DNA from: UBA1724 sp963621575
GTDB lineage: Bacteria > Verrucomicrobiota > Lentisphaeria > Oligosphaerales > Oligosphaeraceae
Length of the DNA: 64,000 nt
NCBI GenBank assembly: GCA_963621575.1
Contig: CAVFEH010000001.1
Coordinates: 1-64,000 of the forward strand
Reading direction: 5' to 3'
The translations under genes and the position numbers were made by a program. Below the pieces are notes generated by a model. That model had not been told where the DNA came from and searched no databases. It worked only from the letters and a program-made list of their open reading frames with translations. Position 1 is the stretch's first letter. Each line of letters opens with the position of its first letter. Shown one piece after another: positions 1-9,008 of the stretch.

Positions 1-108
1 TGCAACGACTCGGAGTCATCGACGAATAGTGTGCGCCTTAGCCGACTTTTAGGATGGGATAACAAAAACTTTTGGGAAGCAGAACATGAAATGACATGGA
101 TTGACTAA
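1..108 (+). CDS. 3' end of a possible protein gene (cut by window edge)
   Basis: Plus frame 1 is open from the window edge for 35 codons and stops with TAA at 106-108. The last residues read approximately TNSVRLSRLLGWDNKNFWEAEHEM and onward to ID. The other two plus frames stop earlier. The stretch is poorer in GC than the genes that follow. A bidirectional-looking terminator lies just downstream, as expected between two converging genes. Too little is present to name a family; it may be no gene at all. Confidence 0.35.
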   Translation, partial: CNDSESSTNSVRLSRLLGWDNKNFWEAEHEMTWID

Positions 109-120
109 TTCAGAATCCTT

Positions 121-171
121 CAAAAAAACGAAAGGGCCTTTCGCACGAATCCCAGTGCGGAAGGCCCTTTC
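121..171 (-). terminator. Rho-independent terminator of nagA
   Basis: Inverted repeat 130-145 / 156-171 (core GAAAGGGCCTT / AAGGCCCTTTC). Read on the minus strand the hairpin is followed by a run of seven T (122-128). It sits 23 bases past the nagA stop. Read on the plus strand the tail is only TTTCGGTTTG, so it may also stop the converging gene at 1-108, less efficiently. Confidence 0.85.
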
Positions 172-193
172 GGTTTGTCAGGTGGTCAGGCGG

Positions 194-1339
194 TTAGATC
201 TTCTTCTTGCCGCGGAGGAAGACCTGTTTGACCTGGAAGTCCTTGTCGAGGACAGCGAGGTTCGCGCGGAATCCGGCCTCGACGCGTCCGAGGTCGTTGA
301 TGCCGAGTTCCTGTGCCTGGTTGAGGGAGGTGACGCGGATGAGGTCCTCCAGGGGGATTCCGGTGACCTCGTAGACGTTCTTGAGGGCGTCGTTCATGCG
401 GAGGATGCTGCCGGCCAGTGCGCCATTGGAGGCCAGTCGTGCGGCGCCGTCGCTGACGAGGACATCCAGTCCGCCCAGCTGGTATTTTCCGTCCTGGAGG
501 TGTGAGGCCTCCATGGCGTCGGTGATGAGGAGGATGTGGTCCAGATTCTTCACGTGGAAGATGAGGTCGATCATGTCGGGGCAGAGATGGATCTTGTCGC
601 AGATCATCTCGATATAGACCTCCTTTTTGCGCAGGCCGGTGCCCACCATGCCGATTTCGCGGTGATGGAGCTTGGTCATCTGGTTGCAGAAGTGGGTGAG
701 GCGGCGAAGGCCGCGCTTCCCGCCTTCCGCGAACTGCCTGGCGGTGGCGTTGGTGTGTCCGCAGGAGGGGACGATTCCCATGCGGAGGAGTCCTTCGGTG
801 AAGGGCACGGCGTTGGGCAGCTCGATGGCGTAGGTGATGACGCTGACATGGCTGACCTTGTCCAGCCGCTGGATCTCCTTGATGTCGGGATTGCGCTGGT
901 ATGCGGGATTCTGGGCGCCCAGGCATTCGGGATTCACGTAAGGGCCTTCCAGGTGCACGCCGATGACCTCGGCGCCGGAGGGATTCTTCTTGTAGCTCTC
1001 GATGTATCCCAGGGCCTTGGTGAGCTGCTCCTCGGAGAGGGTCAGAGTGGTTGGGCAGCAGTCGGTGACGCCCTCCAGGATTTTGGCATCGCCGATGGCA
1101 GGCATGGCCTTGGGGTTGTCCGTGGTCGTCTCAAAGCCCATGGCGCCATGGAAGTGCATGTCGATGAAACCGGGCACAACCATGTTTCCGGCGGCATCGT
1201 AGGTCTCGTCCGCCTGGGGCATCTCTGCCCCCTGGGGAAGAATCTGTCGGATGCATTCGCCTTCCACAAAAATGGCCGCATTCTCCATGCGCAGACCAGG
1301 GGTGACAATGGTGGCGTTTTGAATCAGAAGAGTGGACAT
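194..1339 (-). CDS. nagA: N-acetylglucosamine-6-phosphate deacetylase
   Basis: A 381-residue cytoplasmic amidohydrolase that removes acetate from GlcNAc-6-phosphate, giving glucosamine-6-phosphate for amino-sugar catabolism or wall recycling. Visible family marks: DMHFHG (His62, His64), HLEGPY (Glu130), GHTNAT (His194), LTHFCNQM (His215) and the catalytic Asp273 in ITDAM. Length is normal for NagA. The ATG chosen begins MSTLLIQNA; the frame is open further upstream but that part is low-complexity. No clear ribosome binding site precedes it. No nagB or transporter lies nearby, so whether the substrate is diet, mucin or peptidoglycan cannot be told from here. A strong terminator follows. Confidence 0.93.
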   Translation of the reverse strand: MSTLLIQNATIVTPGLRMENAAIFVEGECIRQILPQGAEMPQADETYDAAGNMVVPGFIDMHFHGAMGFETTTDNPKAMPAIGDAKILEGVTDCCPTTLTLSEEQLTKALGYIESYKKNPSGAEVIGVHLEGPYVNPECLGAQNPAYQRNPDIKEIQRLDKVSHVSVITYAIELPNAVPFTEGLLRMGIVPSCGHTNATARQFAEGGKRGLRRLTHFCNQMTKLHHREIGMVGTGLRKKEVYIEMICDKIHLCPDMIDLIFHVKNLDHILLITDAMEASHLQDGKYQLGGLDVLVSDGAARLASNGALAGSILRMNDALKNVYEVTGIPLEDLIRVTSLNQAQELGINDLGRVEAGFRANLAVLDKDFQVKQVFLRGKKKI

Positions 1340-1535
1340 CTTTGAAAACCTGGAATTTGGACTTTGGAATCTGGGAAAAAAAGGAGGCAGGGAGGGAAGT
1401 TCGGAACGGGCTGCTGTGGGGCAGGGCGGGCAGTGAGTCGGGGGTGGGGGTGTTTTGGTGTTTGGTGCCGGTGCCGCGGCGGGAGCGGCTGCGGACCGAA
1501 TGGGCTGGCCGCCAGCCACGGTCATCGGCCAAGAG

Positions 1536-3524
1536 CTAATTTGTCGTTTCGGAGCCAAGCCGTCGCGCAACCGCAGCCGTAGGCAGGAAGATGGTGATGT
1601 GGCAGCCCTTGTTGGGTTCGGAGTCCACGTGGATCCATCCGTGGTGGTTTGCGATGCAACCGAATGCCATGGGCAGGCCCATGCCGGTGCCCTGGCCGGC
1701 GGGTTTTGTGGTGAAGAAGGGTTCGAAGACGCGTTGACGGACGGCGTCGGACATTCCGGCGCCGTTGTCGCGGACATGGATGCAGATGAAGTCCTCGGGA
1801 TTTGCGTCGCGGTCTGGGCGGAAGGCCCATTCGGGCATGGCCTCGCGGACGTGTTCTGCACGGAGCGTGATGTGCCGTGGGTCGTGTTGATCCCGAAGGG
1901 CGTCTCGGGAGTTGATGAGCATGTTGAGGAGAACCTGCGCCAGCTGGATCTCGTCCACGAAGAGCGGGAGCGGGACGGGCTCGCAGAGGACTTTGCAGGA
2001 GAGGCCCTTCGCCACGGGCTGGAAGAGCTGGAGGGCGTGGTTGAGCAGGTCTGTGGCGTCAATCTCCTCGGCGTGGAATTTCCCCTTCCGGGCGAATCCC
2101 AGCAATTGGCTGGTGAGGACGGTGGCGCGCCGGCATCCCTCCTCGATGTTGTGGACCAGCGGGGCGGTCTCGGGTGCGCCATGAAGCTTCAACTGGAGGT
2201 TCTCCACACTCATCTGGATGGATTGCAGGAGGTTGTTGAAATCGTGCGCAATGCCGCCGGCCAGCTCTCCCAGGCTCTCCAGGCGCTGGGAGTGCATCAT
2301 TTTCTCCTGGCGGTTCTGACGCTGGCGCTCCTCTTCCCGCTGGTTGGTCATGTCGCGTCCGATGACGACGGCGATGGGCTTTCCCTCCAGTTGGATGTGT
2401 GAGACATTCAGATCCAGATCCACGGGCTTCTTCCCGGGTACGCGGAGGAAGAGATTGTTGTAGCGGAAGACCTGCTTGTGTGCGGCGGGAGTCTGTCCGT
2501 TGACATCCAGGTCGATGTCCTGCGTGTGGGGGAGTTGTGACTGCCAAGCCCAGGGGCGGTTCTGGGAGTCGAAGACCACCTGTTCCAGGCGGAAGGAACT
2601 CTCGTCCAGGATGTGTCCCAAGTATTTGACGGCGATGCGGTTGGCATTGACTACCTTTCCGTCGTTGTCCACCAGCAGAATCAGCTCGCTGGAGTTCTCC
2701 ACCACCACGCGATAGCGCTCGCTCCATTCGGAGAGGGAGCGCATCATGCGTTCGGGGGAGAAGAAGAAGTCCACGAATCCAGTGAGGAACCGGAGCGCCT
2801 TTCGGGTCTTCTTCCGGTAGGGGGTGCTGATGACGATGAAGAAGTGTCCCAGCGCCGCCATGAGGAGCGCGGCGCCCAGTCGGAGGGCCCATCCTGCGGG
2901 CGCGGTGGGGGTGTATGCCTTGGATTCGGCTGTGAGGAAAATGTAGATGGCGCCCAGTGCCTCCACCAGCACGGTGTAGATGCCCATGGAGAGGAAGATC
3001 GCCACGCCGTAGACGCCGCGGCAGCGGTTCAGGGTGGCCTGGTAGAGGATTGGCACCAGGAGGAAGAGGAAGAGGTGCGAGAGGATTCCATGGAGGATTT
3101 CCCCACGGGACAGGGGGGAGCGCGCCAGGTTCCGGATGGACTCCAGGAATTCCGTGGTGGTGGAGACCGTGTCTTGCGCGGGCTGCATGGCCAGGAAGAG
3201 GAACAGCAGCACGAAGAGACCGGTCCCGATGATCAGCCCCACGTAGAAACGCTGTGCCGCGCCGGTGCCCTCCAGCTCGTATACGATGAGCAATAGCAGG
3301 AGGAAGGGCAGCCAGAGGAGGCCGTTGTGGAGGCTCAGGGTGTTGGCGGCGCCGGCGGTGACGGAGAGCCGGGTGGATCCCACCATCATGGCGAAGACGA
3401 AATAGAGCCCCGCCGCGATGTAGGTGGGCGCGGTGCCGATGGCGTACCGGAAGCTGTACAGCATTACCAGCACCAACGCCAGAAGCGTCAGTTCCGTCAG
3501 GCTGGACAGGATGGTCTGCACCAT
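1536..3524 (-). CDS. Membrane sensor histidine kinase with PAS domain (orphan)
   Basis: 662 residues. Residues 1-235 hold about seven hydrophobic segments, a membrane sensor region of no recognised family. A PAS-like region spans about 265-395. The kinase core follows: H-box LAGGIAHDFNNLL with phospho-acceptor His427, N-box around Asn534/Asn538, G1 DNGAG (586-590), F-box FEPFFTTK and G2 GTGMG (612-616). The H-box type (GGIAHDFNN) is that of NtrB/AtoS-like kinases. No response regulator or receiver domain lies in the window, so the partner is unknown. It sits 79 bases after ileS and 196 bases before nagA and may have its own promoter. Function as a kinase is secure; the signal is not. Confidence 0.88.
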   Translation of the reverse strand: MVQTILSSLTELTLLALVLVMLYSFRYAIGTAPTYIAAGLYFVFAMMVGSTRLSVTAGAANTLSLHNGLLWLPFLLLLLIVYELEGTGAAQRFYVGLIIGTGLFVLLFLFLAMQPAQDTVSTTTEFLESIRNLARSPLSRGEILHGILSHLFLFLLVPILYQATLNRCRGVYGVAIFLSMGIYTVLVEALGAIYIFLTAESKAYTPTAPAGWALRLGAALLMAALGHFFIVISTPYRKKTRKALRFLTGFVDFFFSPERMMRSLSEWSERYRVVVENSSELILLVDNDGKVVNANRIAVKYLGHILDESSFRLEQVVFDSQNRPWAWQSQLPHTQDIDLDVNGQTPAAHKQVFRYNNLFLRVPGKKPVDLDLNVSHIQLEGKPIAVVIGRDMTNQREEERQRQNRQEKMMHSQRLESLGELAGGIAHDFNNLLQSIQMSVENLQLKLHGAPETAPLVHNIEEGCRRATVLTSQLLGFARKGKFHAEEIDATDLLNHALQLFQPVAKGLSCKVLCEPVPLPLFVDEIQLAQVLLNMLINSRDALRDQHDPRHITLRAEHVREAMPEWAFRPDRDANPEDFICIHVRDNGAGMSDAVRQRVFEPFFTTKPAGQGTGMGLPMAFGCIANHHGWIHVDSEPNKGCHITIFLPTAAVARRLGSETTN

Positions 3525-3603
3525 GGATGCGCCAGAATAGGGTGGTGGGTGTTGTCTCCCGGAAGCGGGGGGAGTGGGCTTTCCTCCCCCCTCCCGGGCG
3601 CGG

Positions 3604-6600
3604 TCATGCCTTCTGGAGTTCCACGTACAGGGCCTTGCCGCCCAATTCCACAGAAGAGAAGGCGTCGGTACGTGCGTCAGCGCGAGTCAGCTCCAGGGCC
3701 AGGGTCTCGCCCTGGATGTACTCCCGCTGGCTGTCGATGGCGGCCAGCAGCACGGGGTCGTCGGTGGCGTAGCGCACCCGGATGCGGTCCACCACATCCA
3801 GGCCCTTCTCCTTGCGGAGGTTCTGGAGCTTGGAGACCACTTCGCGGGCCCAGCCCTCCTGCTCCAGCTCGGGAGTCATGCGGGTGTCCAGCGCCACCGT
3901 CACCTCGCCTTCGTTGGCGACGGTCATGCCGGGGAGCTCCTCACGGATGAGCAGCACATCCTCGGCGGTGAGCTCGAAGTCCTGTCCCTGTGCGGAGAGG
4001 GTGAGCTTCCCTTCCTTGCGGAGGGCCTTCAGCTGGGCGCCGGTGAGCGCGCAGACGGCCTTGGTGAGGATGCCGGCCTGCTTGCCGAACTTGGGGCCCA
4101 GGCGCTTCATATTGGGCTTGGCGGAGAGCTTCACCAGCTTCTCCTCCTCTTCCTCCACAAGCACCTTCTTCACATTCAACTCCTCGGCAATGACCTCCGC
4201 CATGCTGGAGAGATCCTCGCGGACGGCGCCATCCAGGGAGACCAGCACCGCGCTGGCCAGGGGCTGGCGCACCTTCTGCTTCACCTGGCTCCGCAGCAAC
4301 CGTCCCAGGGAGACCGCTTTCATGGTATTGTCCATGCAGCGGTTCAGCGCCTCGTCCCGGTATTCCTCCAGGGGCTCGGGGAAGTCGCATAGGTGGACGG
4401 AGAGGGGCATGCTGTCGGTGCGAAGATTCCGGTAGATGTTCTCGGTGATGAAGGGGATGAAGGGTGCCGCGATCTTGCAGAAGGTGAGCAGCACGTAGTG
4501 GAGGGTCTGGTAAGCCTCCAGCTTGTCGCCGTCGTTGGTGCTTCTCCAGAAGCGCCGCCGGCTGCGGCGGATATACCAGTTGGTGAGCTCGTCCAGGAAT
4601 CCGGTGAAGCGTGTGGCGCCCTTCTGGAGGTCGTAGTGGTCCATGGCGTCGCGGACTTCGGCCACGGTGGTGGCCAGCCGGGAGAGGATCCACTTGTCCA
4701 GGACATTGGCCGGGTTCCTGGGGGGAAGGGCCTTCCCGCCGGCGGGCTGCCACTTGTCAATGCGGGCGTAAGTGGCCAGGAAGCTGTAGGAGTTCCAGAG
4801 GGGCAGCAATACCATTCGCATGACCTCGCGGACGGCGCTTTCGGAGAAACGCAGGTCCTCGGCGCGGACCACGGGGCTGGAGAGGAGGCAGAGACGCAGG
4901 GAGTCGGCGCCATACTGGTTGATGACCAGCATGGGGTCCGGGTAGTTCTTCAGATGCTTGGACATCTTTCGTCCGTCTTCCGCCAGGACCAGGCCGTTGA
5001 CCACTACATTCTGGAAGGGCGGCTTGTCAAAGAGTGCGGTGGAGAGGACCATCAGGGCGTAGAACCATCCGCGGGTCTGGTCCAGGCCCTCCGCGATGAA
5101 GTCGGCGGGGAGGTTCTTTTCCACGAACTCCTTGTTTTCGAAGGGGTAGTGGCTCTGGGCGTAGGGCATGGAGCCGGATTCGAACCAGCAGTCCAGGACC
5201 TCGGGGGTGCGGCGGTAGGTCTTGCCGTCCTTGTGGATTTCGATCTTGTCGATGAAGTGCTTGTGGAGGTCGGTGACCTTCTGCCCGGAGAGCTTCTCCA
5301 GAGTGGCCACGGAGTCCACGCAGATGATGTCGTTGGGATCCTCCACGTTGATCCACAGCGGGATGCAGGAACCCCAGAAGCGGTTGCGGGAGATGTTCCA
5401 GTCCTTGGCGTCCGCAAGCCAGTTGGCGAAGCGGTGGGTGCCGATGGCCTCCGGGACCCATCGGGTCTGGGCGTTGTTCTTGAGCAGGCGCCCGTGGAGG
5501 TCCTCCACGCGGACATACCAGGCGTCAATGGCCTTGTAGACGAGGGGGGTGTCGGTGCGTTCGCAGTAGGGATAGCTGTGGACGATGGTGTCCTGCTTCA
5601 CCAGCTTCCCGTGGTCCTTGAGCCACTTGATGACCGATTTGTCGGCCTCTTTGCACTGCATGCCCTGGAAATCGGGGGCGGCGCTTGTGAAGCGGCACTC
5701 CACATCCAGGGGGTCCTCCAGAACCACGTTCTCCTTCTGGCAGATCCGGTAGTCGTCCTCGCCGTAGGCGGGGGCGATGTGGACCAGTCCGGTGCCGTCG
5801 TCGTCGGTGACATAGCTGTCGTTGAGGACGCGGAAGTCATTGGGATGGCGTTCGGCGAAGTAGGGGAAGATGGGCTCGTAGCGCAGTCCCTTGATGTCGG
5901 ATCCCTTGAATTCCCGGAGGATGGTGTAGTCCTCGGGTTTCTTGAAGAGGCTGGGGATGCGGTTCTTCGCCATGAGATACGCGTCGGCGGTCTGTCCGTC
6001 GCGGAGTAGGACGTAGTCCAGGTTGGGGCCGGCGCAGACCATGAGGTTGCTGGGGAGCGTCCAGGGGGTGGTGGTCCAGATGAGGATGTAGGGGGTCAGG
6101 CCCTCGGCCTCGGGGACTTCCAGGGGCCAGGAGAGGACCTTCATGCGGACGGTGACCGTGGGGTCCTGGACCATCTTGTAGTTGGCGCTGGCCTCGGAGT
6201 TGGAGAGGGGGGTGGTGAGCTTCCAGCTGTAGGGGACGATGCGGTGGGCCTTGTAGACGCGGCCCTGCTTCCAGAGCTGGGAGAAGACCCACCAGACAGT
6301 CTCCATGAAGGTGGGGTCCATGGTCTTGTAGCCGTGGTCGAAGTCCACCCAGCGCCCCATGCGGTTGACGGTGGTCTTCCATTCGGAGACGTAGGTCTGG
6401 ACCATGGAGCGGCACTTTTCATTGAAGACGTCCACGCCGGCCTGCTGGATGGCGGGGGCGCCGGCCAGGTTCAGGGCCTTCTGGGCCAGGGATTCGATGG
6501 GGAGGCCGTGGCAGTCCCAGCCGAAGGTGCGGGGGACATAGCGTCCGCGCATGGTCTGGTAGCGGGGCACCACGTCCTTGATGGTGCCGGCCAGCAGGTG

Positions 6601-6771
6601 TCCGTAGTGGGGAAGACCCGTGGCGAAGGGCGGGCCGTCGAAGAAGACGAAGGGCTGTGCGCCCTTGCGGTTCTCCACGGATTTCTCGAAGATCTGGTTC
6701 TCCTGCCAGAACTTCAGGGTGTCGAGCTCCTGGTTCGCAAGCGTGGCGCCGGATTCAGTGCAGTCAAACAT
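3604..6771 (-). CDS. ileS: Isoleucyl-tRNA synthetase, type 2
   Basis: 1055 residues; charges tRNA-Ile with isoleucine. Class I signatures are PHYGH at 54-58 (HIGH box) and KMSKH at 602-606. The large editing insert between them is present, with text such as TTTPWTLPSN and an LVHIAPAYGEDD stretch. The C-terminal zinc ribbon of bacterial type 1 enzymes is absent: there is no Cys cluster at the end, which runs out in VELQKA. Length and architecture match the eukaryote-like type 2 IleRS, a form known in other bacteria to tolerate mupirocin. No second ileS is seen here. The start ATG gives MFDCTESGA; no Shine-Dalgarno is visible. Confidence 0.95.
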   Translation of the reverse strand: MFDCTESGATLANQELDTLKFWQENQIFEKSVENRKGAQPFVFFDGPPFATGLPHYGHLLAGTIKDVVPRYQTMRGRYVPRTFGWDCHGLPIESLAQKALNLAGAPAIQQAGVDVFNEKCRSMVQTYVSEWKTTVNRMGRWVDFDHGYKTMDPTFMETVWWVFSQLWKQGRVYKAHRIVPYSWKLTTPLSNSEASANYKMVQDPTVTVRMKVLSWPLEVPEAEGLTPYILIWTTTPWTLPSNLMVCAGPNLDYVLLRDGQTADAYLMAKNRIPSLFKKPEDYTILREFKGSDIKGLRYEPIFPYFAERHPNDFRVLNDSYVTDDDGTGLVHIAPAYGEDDYRICQKENVVLEDPLDVECRFTSAAPDFQGMQCKEADKSVIKWLKDHGKLVKQDTIVHSYPYCERTDTPLVYKAIDAWYVRVEDLHGRLLKNNAQTRWVPEAIGTHRFANWLADAKDWNISRNRFWGSCIPLWINVEDPNDIICVDSVATLEKLSGQKVTDLHKHFIDKIEIHKDGKTYRRTPEVLDCWFESGSMPYAQSHYPFENKEFVEKNLPADFIAEGLDQTRGWFYALMVLSTALFDKPPFQNVVVNGLVLAEDGRKMSKHLKNYPDPMLVINQYGADSLRLCLLSSPVVRAEDLRFSESAVREVMRMVLLPLWNSYSFLATYARIDKWQPAGGKALPPRNPANVLDKWILSRLATTVAEVRDAMDHYDLQKGATRFTGFLDELTNWYIRRSRRRFWRSTNDGDKLEAYQTLHYVLLTFCKIAAPFIPFITENIYRNLRTDSMPLSVHLCDFPEPLEEYRDEALNRCMDNTMKAVSLGRLLRSQVKQKVRQPLASAVLVSLDGAVREDLSSMAEVIAEELNVKKVLVEEEEEKLVKLSAKPNMKRLGPKFGKQAGILTKAVCALTGAQLKALRKEGKLTLSAQGQDFELTAEDVLLIREELPGMTVANEGEVTVALDTRMTPELEQEGWAREVVSKLQNLRKEKGLDVVDRIRVRYATDDPVLLAAIDSQREYIQGETLALELTRADARTDAFSSVELGGKALYVELQKA

Positions 6772-6865
6772 GGTTGGCTATGGGGTCGGGGGCTTGGGTG
6801 TGAATTCGTCCGCAGAGGGGTGCTCCCGCGGATTTTCGAAAGGGATGTGGGAGGAGGCGGGACGG

Positions 6866-8083
6866 CTACTGCGGTTGCTCCTGCGGCTCTTCCTGCTGTG
6901 GGGCGGGGGCGGGCCTGGGGGCCAGGGAGATCCACTCCTGCATGCGTGCGTAGGGAATTCGTCCCACGAGGCTGGCCCCCTCCAGGTTGGTGAAACGCAC
7001 CTGGATGCACTCCTTGAGGACTTCCTGGATCTCGTCCACGCGGACTTCCACGTCGTTGTAGCGGACCTTCCAGGGACCATCGGGATTCTGGCGGAGGGCC
7101 TCGAAATATTCCTGGTTCCAGACGGGGCCCTGGGAGGCGTCGGCGGGCGCCTGCTCCTGTCCGGCGGGCTCCACTTCCTGTGCGGGGACCTCTTCGGAGA
7201 GGATTCCGGCCTTCTTGAGCATGGCGGCATCCGCGGCGATCTTCGCGGCGACCTCGCGGGCGTATGCGGCTGCGCGGGCGGACTCCTCCTCGGGGGTGAG
7301 GACCAGGGGCTCCCAGGCCTGCAGGCGGGAGTACGGGATGCGTCCGGTGATGGTTGCGCCCTCCTGGTTGACAATGCGCGCCTGGAGGCATTCGTCCAAG
7401 GCGTCCAGGATCTCCTCCACACGGACAGTCACGCCGTTGTAGGTGGCCTTCCAGGGGCCATTGGGGGAGCCGTCATCCTTTCGTTGGATGGAGGCGAAGT
7501 AGTCCTTGTTCCAGACCACGCCTTCGGCGGAGACCGCGGGGGTCTCCTGCCCGCGCTCACGGGCCTGCATGGCCTCTTTCTGCTTGCGCTCCTCTTCCTC
7601 GGCGCGCTTTTTCGCGGCGTCCTGCGCGAAGCGCTCCAGCTGCTCCTTCTCGCCCTTGATCTCCAGGGTGAAGAGCAGGTAGACGGGGCCCACGAAGAAG
7701 GTGACGAGACCCAGGAAGAAGTAGGGCAGGCCATTGTGGCGGCGCATCTGCGCGATGGAGGCGGCCCAGGCGCCGGAGGCCAGCATGATGGTGATGATGG
7801 CCAGCATGACAAGCAACGCCACCAGATTTGCGTCACCCATGCCCATGTCCTGGATGAGCATGGTGTGCACGTTGGTGGAGAGCCACTCCCAGGCGGCTTT
7901 CGCCCATCCGCAAATCTTGTCCCAGGCGGCCAGAAGCCAGGTGTCGCCGGTGAGGGGATTCCCTGCCTCGCGCTCTTTCAGCTCGGCCAGTTTTGAGGCA
8001 TTGGACCGCTCAGCACCGAGGAGTGCCGAGGAGAGTGCGGGGAGGGTCAGGAGGGTCCAGAAGAGCTTGCGGGGGAGTGTCAT
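6866..8083 (-). CDS. Exported/membrane protein with a duplicated C-terminal domain
   Basis: 405 residues, no recognised family. Signal-like N-terminus (about 1-22), two membrane helices at about 86-108 and 119-141, then a charged helical linker rich in Lys/Glu (142-180). Two copies of a 70-residue unit follow, at about 190-260 and 321-387. Each starts VWN-[KQ]-[DE]-YF, continues GPWK-x-x-YN-x-V-x-VR and ends GRIPY-[SA]-R-x-Q-x-W; a Glu/Ala-rich linker joins them. With two helices the repeats would face one side of the membrane, probably the cytoplasm. The start overlaps the upstream gene by four bases (ATGA), so both are co-translated and probably act together. Other starts upstream in this frame lie inside the neighbour and are less likely. 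Confidence 0.75.
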   Translation of the reverse strand: MTLPRKLFWTLLTLPALSSALLGAERSNASKLAELKEREAGNPLTGDTWLLAAWDKICGWAKAAWEWLSTNVHTMLIQDMGMGDANLVALLVMLAIITIMLASGAWAASIAQMRRHNGLPYFFLGLVTFFVGPVYLLFTLEIKGEKEQLERFAQDAAKKRAEEEERKQKEAMQARERGQETPAVSAEGVVWNKDYFASIQRKDDGSPNGPWKATYNGVTVRVEEILDALDECLQARIVNQEGATITGRIPYSRLQAWEPLVLTPEEESARAAAYAREVAAKIAADAAMLKKAGILSEEVPAQEVEPAGQEQAPADASQGPVWNQEYFEALRQNPDGPWKVRYNDVEVRVDEIQEVLKECIQVRFTNLEGASLVGRIPYARMQEWISLAPRPAPAPQQEEPQEQPQ

Positions 8084-8997
8084 GGCTTGCTTGGGGGCTT
8101 GGGGACAGGGAGGAGCATGCCGCTTCTGCCCTCGATGACGTAGTAGAGGATGTACACCACGCAGAGGATGGTGTAGTGGACGGAGGTGTCGCCGGGGAGC
8201 CCCGCGTAGGTCCAGATGATGGTGGCCATCAGGGGCGGCAGGGCGAAGTTGAGGGCGCGGAGGAGGAGTCGCGGCAGGATTTGCATGCCGGCGCCGCGGG
8301 CAAGGAAGAACCACGCAACGGTGAGGGCGACCACGACGGTGAGGACCAGCCGCGCCAGGTCCATGGCGAAATACAGGAAGAGCCCCCCCGAGAGACCCAG
8401 GATTGCCATGGCGCAGAACTCGTTTTTGTTTTCGTGGGTGAGGGTGAGGGGCTCCTGGCTCTGGAAGCGCTCCGCGGGGAGGAGCATGGTCTTCCGCGGG
8501 GCTTCGTCGCCGCCGGCATGCCAGAGTCCGATTCCCTGTGGCGCCATCACCAGTCCGTAGACTGCGCCGGCTGTGGTGGCGGAGGGCTGGTATTGCCTCC
8601 AGTCGGGGGCCAGAGTGAGGTTGATGTGCGGAAGCTGCCGGGAGACTGGATTCGGAGTGCGCTCCAGGTCCCATTGGATGGTCTTGCCGTTCCAGACCAC
8701 ATCGCCGGCGGTCTCCAGGAGGAAGTCCGCGCCCTGTCGCACATCCCGCGCATAGTCGGGGACGGCATTGGCGGTGATGAGGAAAGCGCCAGCCGCGACC
8801 AGAAGAAAGAGCACCAGGAGCGTGCCGATCCAGAACTTCCGCAGGCCGTATTTCCCCATGGCCGTCAGCCCGAGGGCCAGCTTCGGGTGGGTGAAGAGCA
8901 ACAGCAGCAGCTGTGGATAGGTGACCAGCCCGGGGTGGAAGACCCAGTGGGGCGGACGGCCGTCCGGCGTGGAGTTGGAGGGGGTGGGGGAAGCCAT
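8080..8997 (-). CDS. Polytopic membrane protein, DUF1189-like topology
   Basis: 305 residues, function unknown. A cytoplasmic N-terminus of about 50 residues leads to one membrane helix (about 57-77), then an extracytoplasmic domain of about 120 residues, then about four closely packed helices in the C-terminal third. This layout (helix, outside domain, helix bundle) resembles DUF1189 proteins, but the similarity is one of shape and is uncertain. The gene starts 11 bases after def and overlaps its downstream partner by four bases, suggesting def and the two membrane genes share a transcript. No catalytic motif is visible. Confidence 0.72.
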   Translation of the reverse strand: MASPTPSNSTPDGRPPHWVFHPGLVTYPQLLLLLFTHPKLALGLTAMGKYGLRKFWIGTLLVLFLLVAAGAFLITANAVPDYARDVRQGADFLLETAGDVVWNGKTIQWDLERTPNPVSRQLPHINLTLAPDWRQYQPSATTAGAVYGLVMAPQGIGLWHAGGDEAPRKTMLLPAERFQSQEPLTLTHENKNEFCAMAILGLSGGLFLYFAMDLARLVLTVVVALTVAWFFLARGAGMQILPRLLLRALNFALPPLMATIIWTYAGLPGDTSVHYTILCVVYILYYVIEGRSGMLLPVPKPPSKP

Positions 8998-9008
8998 GTC
9001 GAAAGCAA

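Noticed and set aside
5168..5188. A GGATTCGAACC string resembling a tRNA T-loop
   Set aside because: It lies within ileS; no cloverleaf can be drawn around it. Three real tRNAs were found elsewhere.
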